Shown here piece after piece: positions 46,139-55,223 of a stretch of 64,000 nt of DNA (its first letter is position 1; each line of letters begins with the position of its first letter). The DNA is from Collibacillus ludicampi (lineage in GTDB: Bacteria > Bacillota > Bacilli > Tumebacillales > BOQE01): assembly GCF_023705585.1 (NCBI RefSeq), contig NZ_BOQE01000001.1, positions 3,380,710-3,444,709 on the forward strand, written 5' to 3'. The notes under the pieces were generated by a model. That model was not told the DNA's origin. It ran no database searches and saw only the letters and a program-made list of their open reading frames with translations. Both the position numbers and the translations under genes were made by a program.

Positions 46139-46149
46139 AGAGGGGTACT

Positions 46150-47361
46150 ATGCGGATACTGGTACAAAAGTTCGGGGGAACTTCCGTTGCGACACCCGAG
46201 GTGAGGGAGCAAGCGATCGAGCATATAATGGACGCGCTTCGCAACGGGTATGCTGTCGTTGTCGTCGTTTCCGCGATGGGACGAAAAGGTTCCCCCTATG
46301 CTACAGATACATTGTTACAGTTGGTTGATCATGGAGAGTGCGAAGCGCGCGAACTGGATCTCCTCATGTCTTGTGGAGAGATTATTTCCGCTGTCGTTTT
46401 GTCTTCCGCGTTGCGCGAACGAGGTTTGGATACATGTGTGTTGACAGGCGGGCAAGCGGGTATCGTTACGAATGACGAATTCACGAACGCGTCGATTCTC
46501 ACCATCCATCCGAAGCGCATTCGGAGCGAATTGGAGCGAGGCAAAATCGTGATCGTTACCGGCTTCCAAGGGATTACTGCTGAAGGTGAAATCACAACAC
46601 TCGGACGCGGCGGGAGCGATACGACGGCTACCGCGCTCGGTGTGGCATTGGATGCGGAAATCGTCGATATCTTTACTGACGTGGAAGGTATCATGACTGC
46701 CGATCCGAGAATTGTCGGTGATGCGAAACGCCTCCATCAAGTTACTTATACGGAGATCTGCAATCTCGCTTATCAAGGGGCAAAAGTGATTCATCCACGC
46801 GCCGTTGAGATTGCGATGCAAAAGAATATTCCGATTCGTGTGCGTTCCACGCTTTCAAAAGATGAGGGGACTTTGGTTACATGCCAGGCTGAGTTGGATC
46901 GTTTGGAAGCGCGAGGGCTCGCCGACCGTCTGATCACGGGTGTCACGCAAACGGTGAATATCACACAAATTAAGGTGGCGGTTTCTCCAAGCAAAGGGAA
47001 TCAACTGCAAATTTTTAAGGCGATGGCCGATCACGGGATTTCAGTCGATTTTATTTCCGTGACACCGACGGGGGTTGCCTTCACCGTAACGAATCAAGAG
47101 ATCAGCAAAGCGATACAAGTGTTACGGGAACTGGGATATGAACCGGAAACACTTGCTAATTGTGCCAAAGTTTCTGTCGTGGGCGCGGGGATCGCCGGGG
47201 TTCCTGGCGTGATGGCAAAGATTGTAGAAGCACTCACTGATGAAGGTATCGAAATCCTCCAATCAGCCGACTCGCATACGACGATTTGGTGCCTTGTGCA
47301 CGAGGAAGATATGACGCGCGCCGTACGTGCTTTGCATGCGAAATTTAACTTAAACAAATAA
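46150..47361 (+). CDS. dapG: Aspartate kinase (DapG type)
   Basis: This 403-residue aspartate kinase catalyses the first step of the aspartate pathway. It has QKFGGTSVATPE at the N-terminus, GRGGSDTTATALGVAL in the kinase domain and two C-terminal ACT domains for allosteric control. Position (asd-dapG-dapA) points to DapG, the diaminopimelate-inhibited isozyme that serves cell wall and spores in B. subtilis. ATG 46150 follows AGAGGGG. Effector specificity cannot be read from the sequence. Confidence 0.95.
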   Translation: MRILVQKFGGTSVATPEVREQAIEHIMDALRNGYAVVVVVSAMGRKGSPYATDTLLQLVDHGECEARELDLLMSCGEIISAVVLSSALRERGLDTCVLTGGQAGIVTNDEFTNASILTIHPKRIRSELERGKIVIVTGFQGITAEGEITTLGRGGSDTTATALGVALDAEIVDIFTDVEGIMTADPRIVGDAKRLHQVTYTEICNLAYQGAKVIHPRAVEIAMQKNIPIRVRSTLSKDEGTLVTCQAELDRLEARGLADRLITGVTQTVNITQIKVAVSPSKGNQLQIFKAMADHGISVDFISVTPTGVAFTVTNQEISKAIQVLRELGYEPETLANCAKVSVVGAGIAGVPGVMAKIVEALTDEGIEILQSADSHTTIWCLVHEEDMTRAVRALHAKFNLNK

Positions 47362-47414
47362 TTATGAAGCGAGTTCAACTCTTATTTACTTTTTTATCTT
47401 AGGTGGTGTAAAAA

Positions 47415-48296
47415 GTGGATTTTGGTAGAGTTTTAACGGCCATGGTCACTCCGTTTGACGATTCTGGCGAGCATATTGATTGGAATCGTTTGGAGGTATT
47501 GGTCGAACATCTGGTTGCAACAGGAACGGAAACGCTTGTAGTCGCAGGCACTACGGGCGAGTCGCCGACATTGGCGCATGAGGAGAAAATTGAATTGTTC
47601 CGTCGTGTAGTGGAACTGGCAAAAGGGAGAACCAAAGTGATCGCCGGAACCGGTTCGAATAACACGAAAGCGACCATCGCGCTGTCCAAAGAGGCAGAGG
47701 AATGCGGAGTCGACGGACTGCTTCTCGTCGCTCCGTATTATAACAAACCTTCACAAGAAGGACTGTACCAACATTTTAAAACAGTGGCCGAGTCGGTCGG
47801 GCTGCCTTGCATCCTTTATAATATTCCTGGACGCACCTCGATCAACATCGAGATCGAAACGCAATTGAAGCTCGCGGAGATTCCCAATATCATCGGTAGC
47901 AAGGAATCGAGTACGATCGAACAGGTGAGTCGTTTGCTGGCTCAAGCACCGCGGGATTTTGTCGTCTACAGTGGAGACGATAAGACCCTGCTTCCTTTGC
48001 TCGCCGTCGGCGGCCACGGAGTGATTTCCGTCGCTTCACACGTTGTAGGTCAACCCATCAAAGAGATGATCGATCATTTCTTTGCCGGTCGCATACATGA
48101 GGCGATCGGGCTGCATCAGCGTTTATTGCCGATCTTTGAAGGCCTGTTTTTGACGACGAATCCCTCGCTTGTGAAGGAAGCGCTGAATCATATTGGTGTG
48201 CCTGTAGGTCCTGTACGCTTACCGCTTGTGGCTGCGGAAGAGCCTCTCAAGCAGAAGATTCACGAACTCCTGCGCGAATGGTATCCACAAAAATGA
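47415..48296 (+). CDS. dapA: 4-hydroxy-tetrahydrodipicolinate synthase
   Basis: DapA, 293 residues, condenses pyruvate and aspartate semialdehyde. TIM-barrel motifs include GTTGESPTLAHEEK, the Tyr region VAPYYNKPSQEGLYQHF, LYNIPGRTSINI and the Schiff-base Lys in IIGSKESS. The start is GTG 47415 after AGGTGG. Its product also feeds DpaAB during sporulation. A 385-base gene-free stretch follows. Confidence 0.97.
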   Translation: MDFGRVLTAMVTPFDDSGEHIDWNRLEVLVEHLVATGTETLVVAGTTGESPTLAHEEKIELFRRVVELAKGRTKVIAGTGSNNTKATIALSKEAEECGVDGLLLVAPYYNKPSQEGLYQHFKTVAESVGLPCILYNIPGRTSINIEIETQLKLAEIPNIIGSKESSTIEQVSRLLAQAPRDFVVYSGDDKTLLPLLAVGGHGVISVASHVVGQPIKEMIDHFFAGRIHEAIGLHQRLLPIFEGLFLTTNPSLVKEALNHIGVPVGPVRLPLVAAEEPLKQKIHELLREWYPQK

Positions 48297-48300
48297 ACAA

Positions 48301-48325
48301 AGTAGCCACTCATGCCGCATGCGGC
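48301..48325 (+). repeat. Copy 1 of a 25-base dispersed motif with a 12-base palindrome
   Basis: The element begins AGTAGCC and ends with the perfect palindrome GCCGCATGCGGC (48314-48325), just after the dapA stop. A related copy is at 56332-56356, identical at 20 of 25 positions. Both lie in non-coding DNA beside the end of a gene. Confidence 0.5.
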
Positions 48326-48348
48326 ACCATCAGAGGATGAAGAGTGTC

Positions 48349-48470
48349 TTTGGGTGGGCGTAATGCTTTGCGTGAGACAGCGACTTTGGAGATCGTCTCG
48401 CGACATCTGTGCATTGTTCCGTGCGAGACGACCTCCACGGAGCTCGAACGCAAAGCATACGCCCGCCAAA
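48349..48470 (+). ncRNA. 122-base two-part palindrome, candidate structured RNA or small mobile repeat
   Basis: The gap between dapA and the RNase J gene (48297-48681) has no plausible gene but holds a large imperfect palindrome. The outer arms are 48349-48373 and 48448-48470, with 22 pairs interrupted by two small bulges. The inner arms are 48388-48401 and 48423-48436, with 13 of 14 pairs. An asymmetric internal loop (14 and 11 bases) separates the stems, and the tip is a 21-base loop. A separate terminator follows at 48488. No promoter was found right before it, so it may be a processed dapA 3' RNA, a stand-alone RNA, or a MITE-like repeat. No flanking target duplication is obvious. Confidence 0.55.
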
Positions 48471-48487
48471 CTACACATTTTCAAGAT

Positions 48488-48525
48488 AGCTCCTGACTGG
48501 CTTACGCGTCAGGAGCTCTTTTTTT
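48488..48525 (+). terminator. Strong intrinsic terminator before the RNase J gene
   Basis: AGCTCCTGAC (48488-48497) pairs perfectly with GTCAGGAGCT (48508-48517), followed by seven T. It ends the dpaA-dapA transcript and the palindrome region. Confidence 0.92.
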
Positions 48526-48572
48526 GTCGAGTATAAGGCAATCAGCTCGTACATACTAATTGTGAAGTTGTC

Positions 48573-48601
48573 TTGTGTCGGATACAACCTTGATGTATAA
48601 T
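48573..48601 (+). promoter_or_regulatory. Sigma-A-type promoter of the RNase J gene
   Basis: TTGTGT (48573-48578) and a perfect TATAAT (48596-48601) are spaced by 17 bases, 80 bases before the RNase J start. Confidence 0.72.
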
Positions 48602-48607
48602 TATGGC

Positions 48608-48635
48608 TAAGGTGACTGGTACGGGTTAAGGTGAC
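48608..48635 (+). repeat. Direct repeat TAAGGTGAC just after the promoter
   Basis: TAAGGTGAC occurs at 48608-48616 and again at 48627-48635, a 19-base period, right at and after the expected transcription start. It may be an operator or an RNA-binding site for control of the RNase J gene. Confidence 0.5.
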
Positions 48636-48681
48636 ACGAACTAGGACAATATGAAAATAAAGACCGTTTGGAGGTGTAGGT

Positions 48682-50349
48682 TTGAGCAAGACGATCAATA
48701 AGTTGTCGATCATTCCGTTGGGCGGCGTTGGAGAGATCGGCAAAAATATGACGGCGTATTGTCACGGAAACGACATCATCGTGATTGACGCCGGTCTGAA
48801 ATTCCCGGAAGAGGAGATGTTAGGAATAGACATCGTCATTCCTGATATCACGTATTTGATTGAGAATAAGCAGAAAGTTCGGGGTATCTTTCTCACTCAC
48901 GGGCATGAAGACCATATTGGCGGACTCCCTTATTTCTTGAAACACATCAATGTCCCTGTTTACGGTACCAAGCTCACTCTTGGACTCGTGGAAGCGAAGT
49001 TGCGCGAACACGGTCTTCTCGATACAGCAAACCTCAATGTCATCACCAACCGTAGTGTAATTCAATTGGGTTGTTTCGAAGTAACTCCCTTCTATAACAA
49101 TCACAGCATTCCGGACACGGTCGGTTTTGCAATCGACACACCTGAAGGGGTTGTCGTCCACACAGGCGATTTCAAATTTGATTTTACTCCTGTAGACGGG
49201 CGCACTGCAGATTATCATAAGCTTGCAGAATTAGGCGAACGCGGTGTATTAGCTTTGCTTTCAGACAGCACGAATGCGGAACGACCCGGGTATACGATGT
49301 CTGAACGTGTCGTTGGCCAAACAATTGATGAAGTGATCGCCAATGCGGAACGGCGCGTGATTTTGGCAACGTTTGCCTCTAATCTTCATCGGATTCAACA
49401 AGTATTTGAAGCGGCAGAAAGACACGGGCGTAAAGTGACGGTCGTGGGGCGCAGTATGGTTAACAACATTAACATCGCATTAGAGCTGGGCTATCTGAAG
49501 ATCAGCAAAGGAACACTGGTTGAGCCGGATGAAATCAATAAACTTCCGGCTGACAAGATCGTGATCCTTTCCACCGGAAGTCAAGGTGAACCGATGTCCG
49601 CTCTTACACGAATGGCTCGTGCAACACACAGGAAAATTGAAATTTTGCCTGATGATACCGTTATTATCGCTTCATCGCCCATTCCCGGAAATGAGAAGTT
49701 CGTCGCTCGTACCATCGATCAACTCTTCCGTATTGGCGCGAAGGTCATTTATCAGTCGGTATCCGGAGTACATGTTTCTGGACATGCCAGCCAGGAAGAA
49801 CTCAAGCTGATGTTGAATCTCGTTCGGCCGAAGTATTTTATTCCTGTCCACGGAGAATTTCGCATGTTAAAGAGACACGCCGAATTAGCGGAAATGGTCG
49901 GCGTGAATCCTGATAACATTTTTATCGTCGATATCGGGGATACAGTTGAATTCCAAAATGGACGGGGTCGACTCGGCCCGAAAGTAACTGCCGGCAATGT
50001 CTTAATCGACGGACTGGGAGTCGGCGATGTGGGAAATATTGTGTTGCGTGATCGCAAACTTCTCTCTCAAGACGGAATTCTCGTCGTGGTAGTCACCCTC
50101 TCGAAACAAGATGGTTCCATTCTCTCGGGTCCTGATATTATCTCTCGCGGATTTGTCTATGTGCGTGAATCGGAAGAGCTTCTTGAAGAAGCGAATCGTA
50201 TCGTCACACAGACGCTTTCGAAACTTGTTTCCGAAAACGTAAATGAATGGTCGTCTTTAAAAACGGGAGTGCGTGACGCACTCGGGCGTTTTCTCTATGA
50301 GCAAACACGCCGTCGCCCAATGATTCTTCCGATCATCATGGAAACCTGA
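48682..50349 (+). CDS. rnjB: Ribonuclease J
   Basis: RNase J, 555 residues, is a metallo-beta-lactamase/beta-CASP enzyme with 5'-3' exonuclease and endonuclease activity on mRNA. The zinc motif H73-G-H-E-D-H78 (FLTHGHEDHIGG), VVHTGDFKFDF, SDSTNAERPGYT, and the beta-CASP blocks TFASNLHRIQQV, STGSQGEP and HVSGHAS are visible. Its place between dapA and tepA is that of B. subtilis rnjB (ymfA); whether this lineage has another RNase J cannot be seen here. The start is TTG 48682 after GGAGGTG. Confidence 0.94.
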   Translation: MSKTINKLSIIPLGGVGEIGKNMTAYCHGNDIIVIDAGLKFPEEEMLGIDIVIPDITYLIENKQKVRGIFLTHGHEDHIGGLPYFLKHINVPVYGTKLTLGLVEAKLREHGLLDTANLNVITNRSVIQLGCFEVTPFYNNHSIPDTVGFAIDTPEGVVVHTGDFKFDFTPVDGRTADYHKLAELGERGVLALLSDSTNAERPGYTMSERVVGQTIDEVIANAERRVILATFASNLHRIQQVFEAAERHGRKVTVVGRSMVNNINIALELGYLKISKGTLVEPDEINKLPADKIVILSTGSQGEPMSALTRMARATHRKIEILPDDTVIIASSPIPGNEKFVARTIDQLFRIGAKVIYQSVSGVHVSGHASQEELKLMLNLVRPKYFIPVHGEFRMLKRHAELAEMVGVNPDNIFIVDIGDTVEFQNGRGRLGPKVTAGNVLIDGLGVGDVGNIVLRDRKLLSQDGILVVVVTLSKQDGSILSGPDIISRGFVYVRESEELLEEANRIVTQTLSKLVSENVNEWSSLKTGVRDALGRFLYEQTRRRPMILPIIMET

Positions 50350-50359
50350 ATGAAACGAT

Positions 50360-50388
50360 AAGCTCAGCCACAAAGGCTGAGCTTTTTT
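50360..50388 (+). terminator. Intrinsic terminator after the RNase J gene
   Basis: AAGCTCAGCC (50360-50369) pairs perfectly with GGCTGAGCTT (50375-50384) around a five-base loop and ends in six T. Confidence 0.93.
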
Positions 50389-50435
50389 GTATGGAATTTC
50401 CTCTCTAAAACCATACTAAGGGTGTCTAAAACAAA

Positions 50436-50447
50436 ACATGCGCATGT
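50436..50447. repeat. 12-base palindrome upstream of tepA
   Basis: ACATGCGCATGT is a perfect palindrome in the tepA upstream region. It could be an operator. No clear vegetative promoter was recognised near it. Confidence 0.35.
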
Positions 50448-50483
50448 AAGCTCCATCATATGAAGGAGAGTGAAAATGACATC

Positions 50484-51326
50484 ATGACATATTGGAATGA
50501 ATCATGGACTCGCATACAGAACCCTACCCGGGTAAATATGGAACATGGAAATGCGCCTCCTGTCGAGAATCCGCCCCATCCTCCCGGAGGCCCCCCGGCA
50601 CCCCCCTCAATTCCGCCGAGTGTACCCGAATTGACGAAAGAAGGGGTGAATCCGGCAGAGAATATCGAGTCACTAGGTACAGCGAATATAGCGACTACCG
50701 GGGAATCAAATATATACTGCATCACGGTGATCGGCCAGATTGAAGGACATTTGGTCTTGCCGCCACAAAATAAAACGACGAAATATGAGCATATCATCCC
50801 GCAATTAGTCGCAGCGGAACAGAATGAAAAGATAGAAGGTATCCTCATTATTTTAAATACGGTCGGCGGTGATGTGGAAGCAGGTCTGGCGATCGCCGAG
50901 ATGATCGCATCATTGTCAAAGCCTACCGTCACCTTAGTGTTAGGGGGCGGTCATTCGATCGGCGTCCCGATTGCCGTCAGTTCAAACTATAGTTTCATCG
51001 CCGAAACGGCGACGATGACCATACATCCGATACGTTTGACAGGACTCGTAATCGGCGTTCCTCAATCGTTTGAGTATCTGGAGAAAATGCAGGAGCGTGT
51101 CATCCGCTTTGTCATCTCCCATTCGCGTATCAGTGAACAGAAGTTCCGTGAGTTGATGCTGACTACAGGAGAGTTAGCGCGCGATATCGGTACGACGGTG
51201 GTCGGCAAAGATGCGGTCGAATTCGGTTTGATCGACGCCATCGGTGGGATCGGCGATGCGATCAAAAAGTTAAACGAACTGACCGCAGAGTATCGGCAAA
51301 AGAAAACGACAGGTGTTGTCCAATGA
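50484..51326 (+). CDS. tepA: ClpP-like serine peptidase TepA with proline-rich N-terminus
   Basis: TepA (YmfB), about 280 residues, belongs to the ClpP/SppA fold. [38 protein letters not shown]-type blocks and the nucleophile Ser in [11 protein letters not shown] are present. Residues ~25-47 form an unusual proline-rich stretch ([20 protein letters not shown]) ahead of the catalytic domain. The start is uncertain: ATG 50484 lies ~13 bases after AAGGAGAG, while in-frame ATG 50460 has no ribosome site. It was first linked to protein translocation in B. subtilis. It overlaps ylzJ by 4 bases. Confidence 0.9.
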   Translation: MTYWNESWTRIQNPTRVNMEHGNAPPVENPPHPPGGPPAPPSIPPSVPELTKEGVNPAENIESLGTANIATTGESNIYCITVIGQIEGHLVLPPQNKTTKYEHIIPQLVAAEQNEKIEGILIILNTVGGDVEAGLAIAEMIASLSKPTVTLVLGGGHSIGVPIAVSSNYSFIAETATMTIHPIRLTGLVIGVPQSFEYLEKMQERVIRFVISHSRISEQKFRELMLTTGELARDIGTTVVGKDAVEFGLIDAIGGIGDAIKKLNELTAEYRQKKTTGVVQ

Positions 51327-51556
51327 TGTATTGGGCAGCGATACCTATGGAAGCCGTGTTTGATGGGTTTGAAACAATGACTTGCAATTGGAAGGAGATT
51401 GAATATCAAGGAGTCAAGTTGCTGGTCGAACCCTACGAAAACGGGTTAGGGAAAGTTGTCCGTCTGCTTTCTCCCGATCCTTACGATTATTTAAAAGCTG
51501 ATTTTGCCCCTGGTGCGGTTATACCTCTACATGACAGTAGAATTTCCCGTTACTAA
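51323..51556 (+). CDS. ylzJ: YlzJ-like small protein
   Basis: This 77-residue protein resembles YlzJ, a conserved small protein of spore formers found between tepA and spoIIIE. Visible features are [17 protein letters not shown] at the start and [33 protein letters not shown] in the second half. It overlaps tepA (ATGA), indicating co-translation. Its function is not known. A 13-base tandem repeat begins right after the stop. Confidence 0.88.
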   Translation: MMYWAAIPMEAVFDGFETMTCNWKEIEYQGVKLLVEPYENGLGKVVRLLSPDPYDYLKADFAPGAVIPLHDSRISRY

Positions 51557-51582
51557 TAGTGTGATCACGTAGTGTGATCGCG
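51557..51582 (+). repeat. Two 13-base tandem repeats after ylzJ
   Basis: TAGTGTGATCACG (51557-51569) is followed directly by TAGTGTGATCGCG (51570-51582), identical at 12 of 13 positions. TGATCA and CGATCG-like cores are included. They lie between the ylzJ stop and its terminator. Confidence 0.6.
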
Positions 51583-51588
51583 CAACGA

Positions 51589-51617
51589 GCCCCTCACCGC
51601 TTCGGAGAGGGGTTTTA
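51589..51617 (+). terminator. Intrinsic terminator after ylzJ
   Basis: CCCCTC (51590-51595) pairs with GAGGGG (51607-51612) around an 11-base loop that can itself form a small CCG/CGG stem, followed by TTTTATT. The rest of the gap to spoIIIE (51618-51843) holds no recognisable gene. Confidence 0.75.
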
Positions 51618-51843
51618 TTATGCACATCATGGCCATTTATCGAACGACCGGCTTTGTCTGTCCAGTCTTTGATCTTACTCGGTATTGTGGTAAAACACAT
51701 GGTAATGCAGGAATATCCTGAACGATTGACGAATGTTTTCTACGCTTGCTGTTTGCAATCCAATCGTTTCCTGTGGATGAGGCCCATAAAATTGCAGGCA
51801 CTGACTTCAGATTGGGGATTTTGCATACGATGAGGGAGGTTTT

Positions 51844-54300
51844 ATGGGAAAAAAAATCGAGCAAACGAAATCATTCATCAAATATGAAATTATCGGCTTG
51901 ATTCTTCTGGCGATTGCAGGAGTATCATTAGCCAGGGTAGGTTGGTTAGGGGAATATGTGAATTATCTGTTCCTGTTCGCAGCCGGTAACTGGTACTGGC
52001 TGTTAGGCGTTTATCTGTGCTACCTTGCTTTTTTTGTGATGGTGAAACGTACGCGGCCGCAGATCACTCGGCGTATGGCGGGAATCCTGCTTTTTCTCTT
52101 GGTTTTGCTTACATGGGATCATTTAAATCTCTACACGGTTCTGCTTCATTCCCATGGGAATGTGGAACCGGACATGTTGGATGAAACGGTCACACGGATC
52201 TATGCGCTGCATGATTACCTGGAAGGCAAGCATCAGCCGATAAGTGCGGGAGGCGGATTAATCGGCCTCTTATTCTTTCTTATTGCCCACAAACTGTTTG
52301 ATACATTGGGCTTGTTGATCGTATTAATCATCAGTGGGATCATCTCGTTGATACTCATAACCGGTAAGTCGCTTGTCGCTTTCGTCGGGAAAATAAAGAG
52401 CAAGATCGATAAACGATCAGAAAAATTAGGGCAGCGCGTAAAGTCGATAGTGGAAGAGTCTAAGAATCAACGACATTTGAAGAAAGAAGCGGTAGAGCGG
52501 GCAAGAACGGAGCAAGCGATAGAGATGGGGGAAGAGGAGCAGGCGGAAAGCCCTAGAAAAACGAATCGTTTCCGGTTCTTTACCAAGAAGAAAGGTAAGA
52601 CACAAGAGGATCATGAACGAAACCCTGAATCAGGAGAAAAGAGGGAAGAAATTCCTCTCGTCTTTCGTGATTTTACGGAAAACATCCTCTTGGAGGATAA
52701 ATCCGCTAACGGCGGCTCCGCTCTCGATGGTCAGCAGGAACTTGGACCAACTTTTGAGACCCTGAGTCAACACGCGAAGATTCGTGTGCGTTTTCCGCAT
52801 GCAGAACAGTTGTCTGAAGAAAATCCTGCTTCCTCAAATGATCCGGTTCAATGGGTGATGAATGTACCTGATGAACATTATCAGATTCCACACGTGTCAT
52901 TGTTGGATCTGCCAAAGAAAATGCGCGGGGGAAAAGACCGGCAGGATGTAATGGAAAACGCGAAAAAACTGGAAGAAACGCTCGACAGTTTCGGAGTGCA
53001 AGTGAAAGTGACAGAAGTGCATCGAGGGCCGACGGTTACTCGCTATGAAGTGACGCCCGCAGTCGGGGTGAAAGTGTCCCGTATCGTCAGTCTGACGGAC
53101 GATTTGGCGCTTGCCTTGGCTGCAAGGGATATTCGTATTGAAGCGCCGATTCCGGGCAAATCGGCGGTAGGAATCGAAGTACCGAATAAAGAGGTCGCGG
53201 TCGTAAGCTTGCGCGAAGTCCTCGAGAGCGATGAGTTTCAAAAATCCGAATCCAGGCTTACAATCGCTCTTGGCAGAGATATTTCCGGTGCCCCGATCGT
53301 TGGCAACCTCGCCAAAATGCCTCATGTTCTTGTGGCGGGAGCGACCGGATCGGGAAAATCGGTCTGTATCAACGGAATGATTACCAGTATTTTGTATAAA
53401 GCGAAGCCGCATGAAGTGAAATTCATCATGGTCGATCCGAAAATGGTCGAGTTGAACGTGTATAACGGTATCCCACACCTCATGGCCCCCGTCGTTACGG
53501 ATCCGCGGCGAGCGGCTTATGCATTGAAGAAAGTGGTTGCGGAGATGGAACACAGGTATGAGCTGTTTGCCAAAGAAGGCGCCCGAAACATGGAAGGTTA
53601 CAATGCCATGATGGCTGAACGCGGTCAGCCGCAATTGCCTTTTATCGTTGTCATCGTTGACGAGTTGGCCGATCTGATGATGGTGGCCCCTGGTGATGTC
53701 GAAGATGCGATTTGTCGCTTGGCACAGATGGCGCGTGCCGCCGGGATTCACTTGATCATCGCGACACAGCGTCCTTCCGTGGATGTGATCACGGGGGTGA
53801 TCAAAGCGAACATCCCTTCACGCATTGCTTTCGCCGTTTCTTCTCAGGTGGATTCGCGAACGATCCTCGATTCGGGCGGCGCGGAGAAATTATTGGGAAG
53901 AGGGGACATGCTGTATTTGCCGATCGGCGAATCGAAGCCGATTCGCGTTCAAGGCGCATTCCTATCAGATGCGGAGGTGGAACGAGTCGTCTCGTTTGTG
54001 AAGAATCAACAGCAAGAACCATCATATACGCTCGATTTGAGCGTTCCTCAAGAAGAAAATGCAGCAAAAGACGAAGATATCGATCCCCTCTTTTATGAAG
54101 CGCTGAAATTGGTGGTCGAATCAGAACAGGCCTCTGTTTCCATGATTCAAAGGCGATTGAAAGTCGGTTATGCGCGTGCGGCGAGATTGATTGATCAAAT
54201 GGAAGAACGGGGATATGTCGGGCCTTTTGAGGGTTCAAGACCGCGTGAAGTCTTATTGACAAAAGAACAATGGAATGCCATGAACATGAATGTGATGTAA
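51844..54300 (+). CDS. spoIIIE: DNA translocase SpoIIIE/FtsK
   Basis: This 818-residue DNA pump moves chromosomes through the division or sporulation septum. Four to five hydrophobic segments span residues ~15-180, followed by a charged linker, the alpha/beta domains and an ATPase motor with Walker A GATGSGKS (499-506), [17 protein letters not shown], Walker [12 protein letters not shown] and [14 protein letters not shown] winged-helix gamma domain at the C-terminus ([20 protein letters not shown]) recognises orienting DNA motifs. GAGGGAGG precedes ATG 51844. Position after ylzJ matches spoIIIE. Confidence 0.96.
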   Translation: MGKKIEQTKSFIKYEIIGLILLAIAGVSLARVGWLGEYVNYLFLFAAGNWYWLLGVYLCYLAFFVMVKRTRPQITRRMAGILLFLLVLLTWDHLNLYTVLLHSHGNVEPDMLDETVTRIYALHDYLEGKHQPISAGGGLIGLLFFLIAHKLFDTLGLLIVLIISGIISLILITGKSLVAFVGKIKSKIDKRSEKLGQRVKSIVEESKNQRHLKKEAVERARTEQAIEMGEEEQAESPRKTNRFRFFTKKKGKTQEDHERNPESGEKREEIPLVFRDFTENILLEDKSANGGSALDGQQELGPTFETLSQHAKIRVRFPHAEQLSEENPASSNDPVQWVMNVPDEHYQIPHVSLLDLPKKMRGGKDRQDVMENAKKLEETLDSFGVQVKVTEVHRGPTVTRYEVTPAVGVKVSRIVSLTDDLALALAARDIRIEAPIPGKSAVGIEVPNKEVAVVSLREVLESDEFQKSESRLTIALGRDISGAPIVGNLAKMPHVLVAGATGSGKSVCINGMITSILYKAKPHEVKFIMVDPKMVELNVYNGIPHLMAPVVTDPRRAAYALKKVVAEMEHRYELFAKEGARNMEGYNAMMAERGQPQLPFIVVIVDELADLMMVAPGDVEDAICRLAQMARAAGIHLIIATQRPSVDVITGVIKANIPSRIAFAVSSQVDSRTILDSGGAEKLLGRGDMLYLPIGESKPIRVQGAFLSDAEVERVVSFVKNQQQEPSYTLDLSVPQEENAAKDEDIDPLFYEALKLVVESEQASVSMIQRRLKVGYARAARLIDQMEERGYVGPFEGSRPREVLLTKEQWNAMNMNVM

Positions 54301-54325
54301 TCATTAACAGATAATGGGGTAGAAT

Positions 54326-54370
54326 AAAAAACGAAATGTTGTAAGAATCAGCATTTCGTTTTTTATTTTC
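54326..54370 (+). terminator. Intrinsic terminator after spoIIIE
   Basis: AAAAAACGAAATG (54326-54338) pairs with CATTTCGTTTTTT (54352-54364), flanked by A and T runs. The A-rich arm means it may also work on the opposite strand. Confidence 0.88.
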
Positions 54371-54382
54371 TTGAAAAGGTTC

Positions 54383-54411
54383 TTGGCATGTACAGTCGAA
54401 TTTTGTAGAAT
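54383..54411 (+). promoter_or_regulatory. Sigma-A-type promoter of the GntR regulator
   Basis: TTGGCA (54383-54388), a 17-base spacer and TAGAAT (54406-54411) lie 36 bases before the regulator start. This probably also serves the downstream transporter, for which no better promoter was seen. Confidence 0.75.
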
Positions 54412-54420
54412 AATACTCGA

Positions 54421-54434
54421 GTCAGACGTCAGAC
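54421..54434 (+). promoter_or_regulatory. Tandem GTCAGAC repeats, candidate operator
   Basis: GTCAGAC occurs twice head to tail and their junction contains the palindrome GACGTC. It lies at the predicted transcription start, where a repressor would block initiation. GntR-family regulators often bind such sites to control themselves; binding is inferred. Confidence 0.5.
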
Positions 54435-54446
54435 AAGGAGGGTATT

Positions 54447-55175
54447 GTGAATCAAATTCGATCGGATCATCGTCCTTTGTACCAACTCGTTATCGATCAT
54501 ATGAAGCAGTTAAAGGCTTCCGGTGAATGGACGGCAGGAACACGATTGCCATCCGAGAATGAGTTGGCCAAGCGCTTTGGCGTGAGTCGAGCTACTCTGC
54601 GGGAAGCGCTCCGCATCCTCGAAGAAGAAGGATTTATCATCCGCAAACACGGAATCGGTACATTTATCGCGGAGAAGCAAGTTTTTAAAGGCGGAATCGA
54701 GCAATTGTTTTCTGTGACCGAATGGATTCGGCGCACCGGATATACCCCGGGAACGAGCGGTTTTTCCATGCGTATCATCCAGGCAACCGACGAGTGGAGA
54801 GAGCGGTTCGATATGGAAGATTTGCGTTTTCTGTACGAAATCACGCGAATCCGCACAGCGAATGAACAACCTGTGGTATTTTGCCGCGATATCGTGCCTG
54901 TTCCATATCTGACAGAAGAATGGAAAGAAAAATATGAGTCATTGTTGGAAGCGCTCACAAACATCTCGGGAATCGAGATCCGGTATGCGATCGCAGATAT
55001 TCTGCCGGTTGCTTACGATCCGGAAGTGTCTCCCTTACTGCAGTTGACCCAGGGAGAGACCATGCTGTTATTGGAGCAGTTGCACTATGATGCGGCAGAC
55101 CGACCGATCATCTTCTCAACAAACTATTTTCGAGCAGACAAGTTTCATTTTCATGTGATGCGAAAAAGGCAATAA
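54447..55175 (+). CDS. ymfC: GntR-family regulator, HutC subfamily
   Basis: This 242-residue regulator has an N-terminal winged helix (LPSENELAKRFGVSRATLREALRILEEEGFIIRKHGIGTFIA, residues ~30-70) and a C-terminal UTRA ligand-binding domain ending in IFSTNYFRADKFHFHV. It lies directly after spoIIIE, as ymfC does in B. subtilis, and directly before a nucleoside-type ABC importer, which it likely regulates. The start is GTG 54447 after AAGGAGGG. The effector is unknown; a nucleoside or related compound would fit. Confidence 0.92.
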   Translation: MNQIRSDHRPLYQLVIDHMKQLKASGEWTAGTRLPSENELAKRFGVSRATLREALRILEEEGFIIRKHGIGTFIAEKQVFKGGIEQLFSVTEWIRRTGYTPGTSGFSMRIIQATDEWRERFDMEDLRFLYEITRIRTANEQPVVFCRDIVPVPYLTEEWKEKYESLLEALTNISGIEIRYAIADILPVAYDPEVSPLLQLTQGETMLLLEQLHYDAADRPIIFSTNYFRADKFHFHVMRKRQ

Positions 55176-55223
55176 TGTATTGAAGTAATGTACATTCCAA
55201 CAGATATCGAAAGGGTGTTACAT

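Noticed and set aside
47362-47414. Lysine riboswitch before dapA or asd
   Set aside because: The gaps are 53 and 23 bases, too short for the ~170-base lysine aptamer.
48260-48536. Open frames of 74 codons on both strands across the dapA-RNase J gap
   Set aside because: They run through the arms of the large palindrome, lack ribosome sites and give no protein-like sequence. The DNA structure explains them better.
51637-51864. 75-codon minus-strand frame before spoIIIE
   Set aside because: No ribosome site, promoter or family resemblance was seen, and it overlaps the spoIIIE start and its ribosome site.
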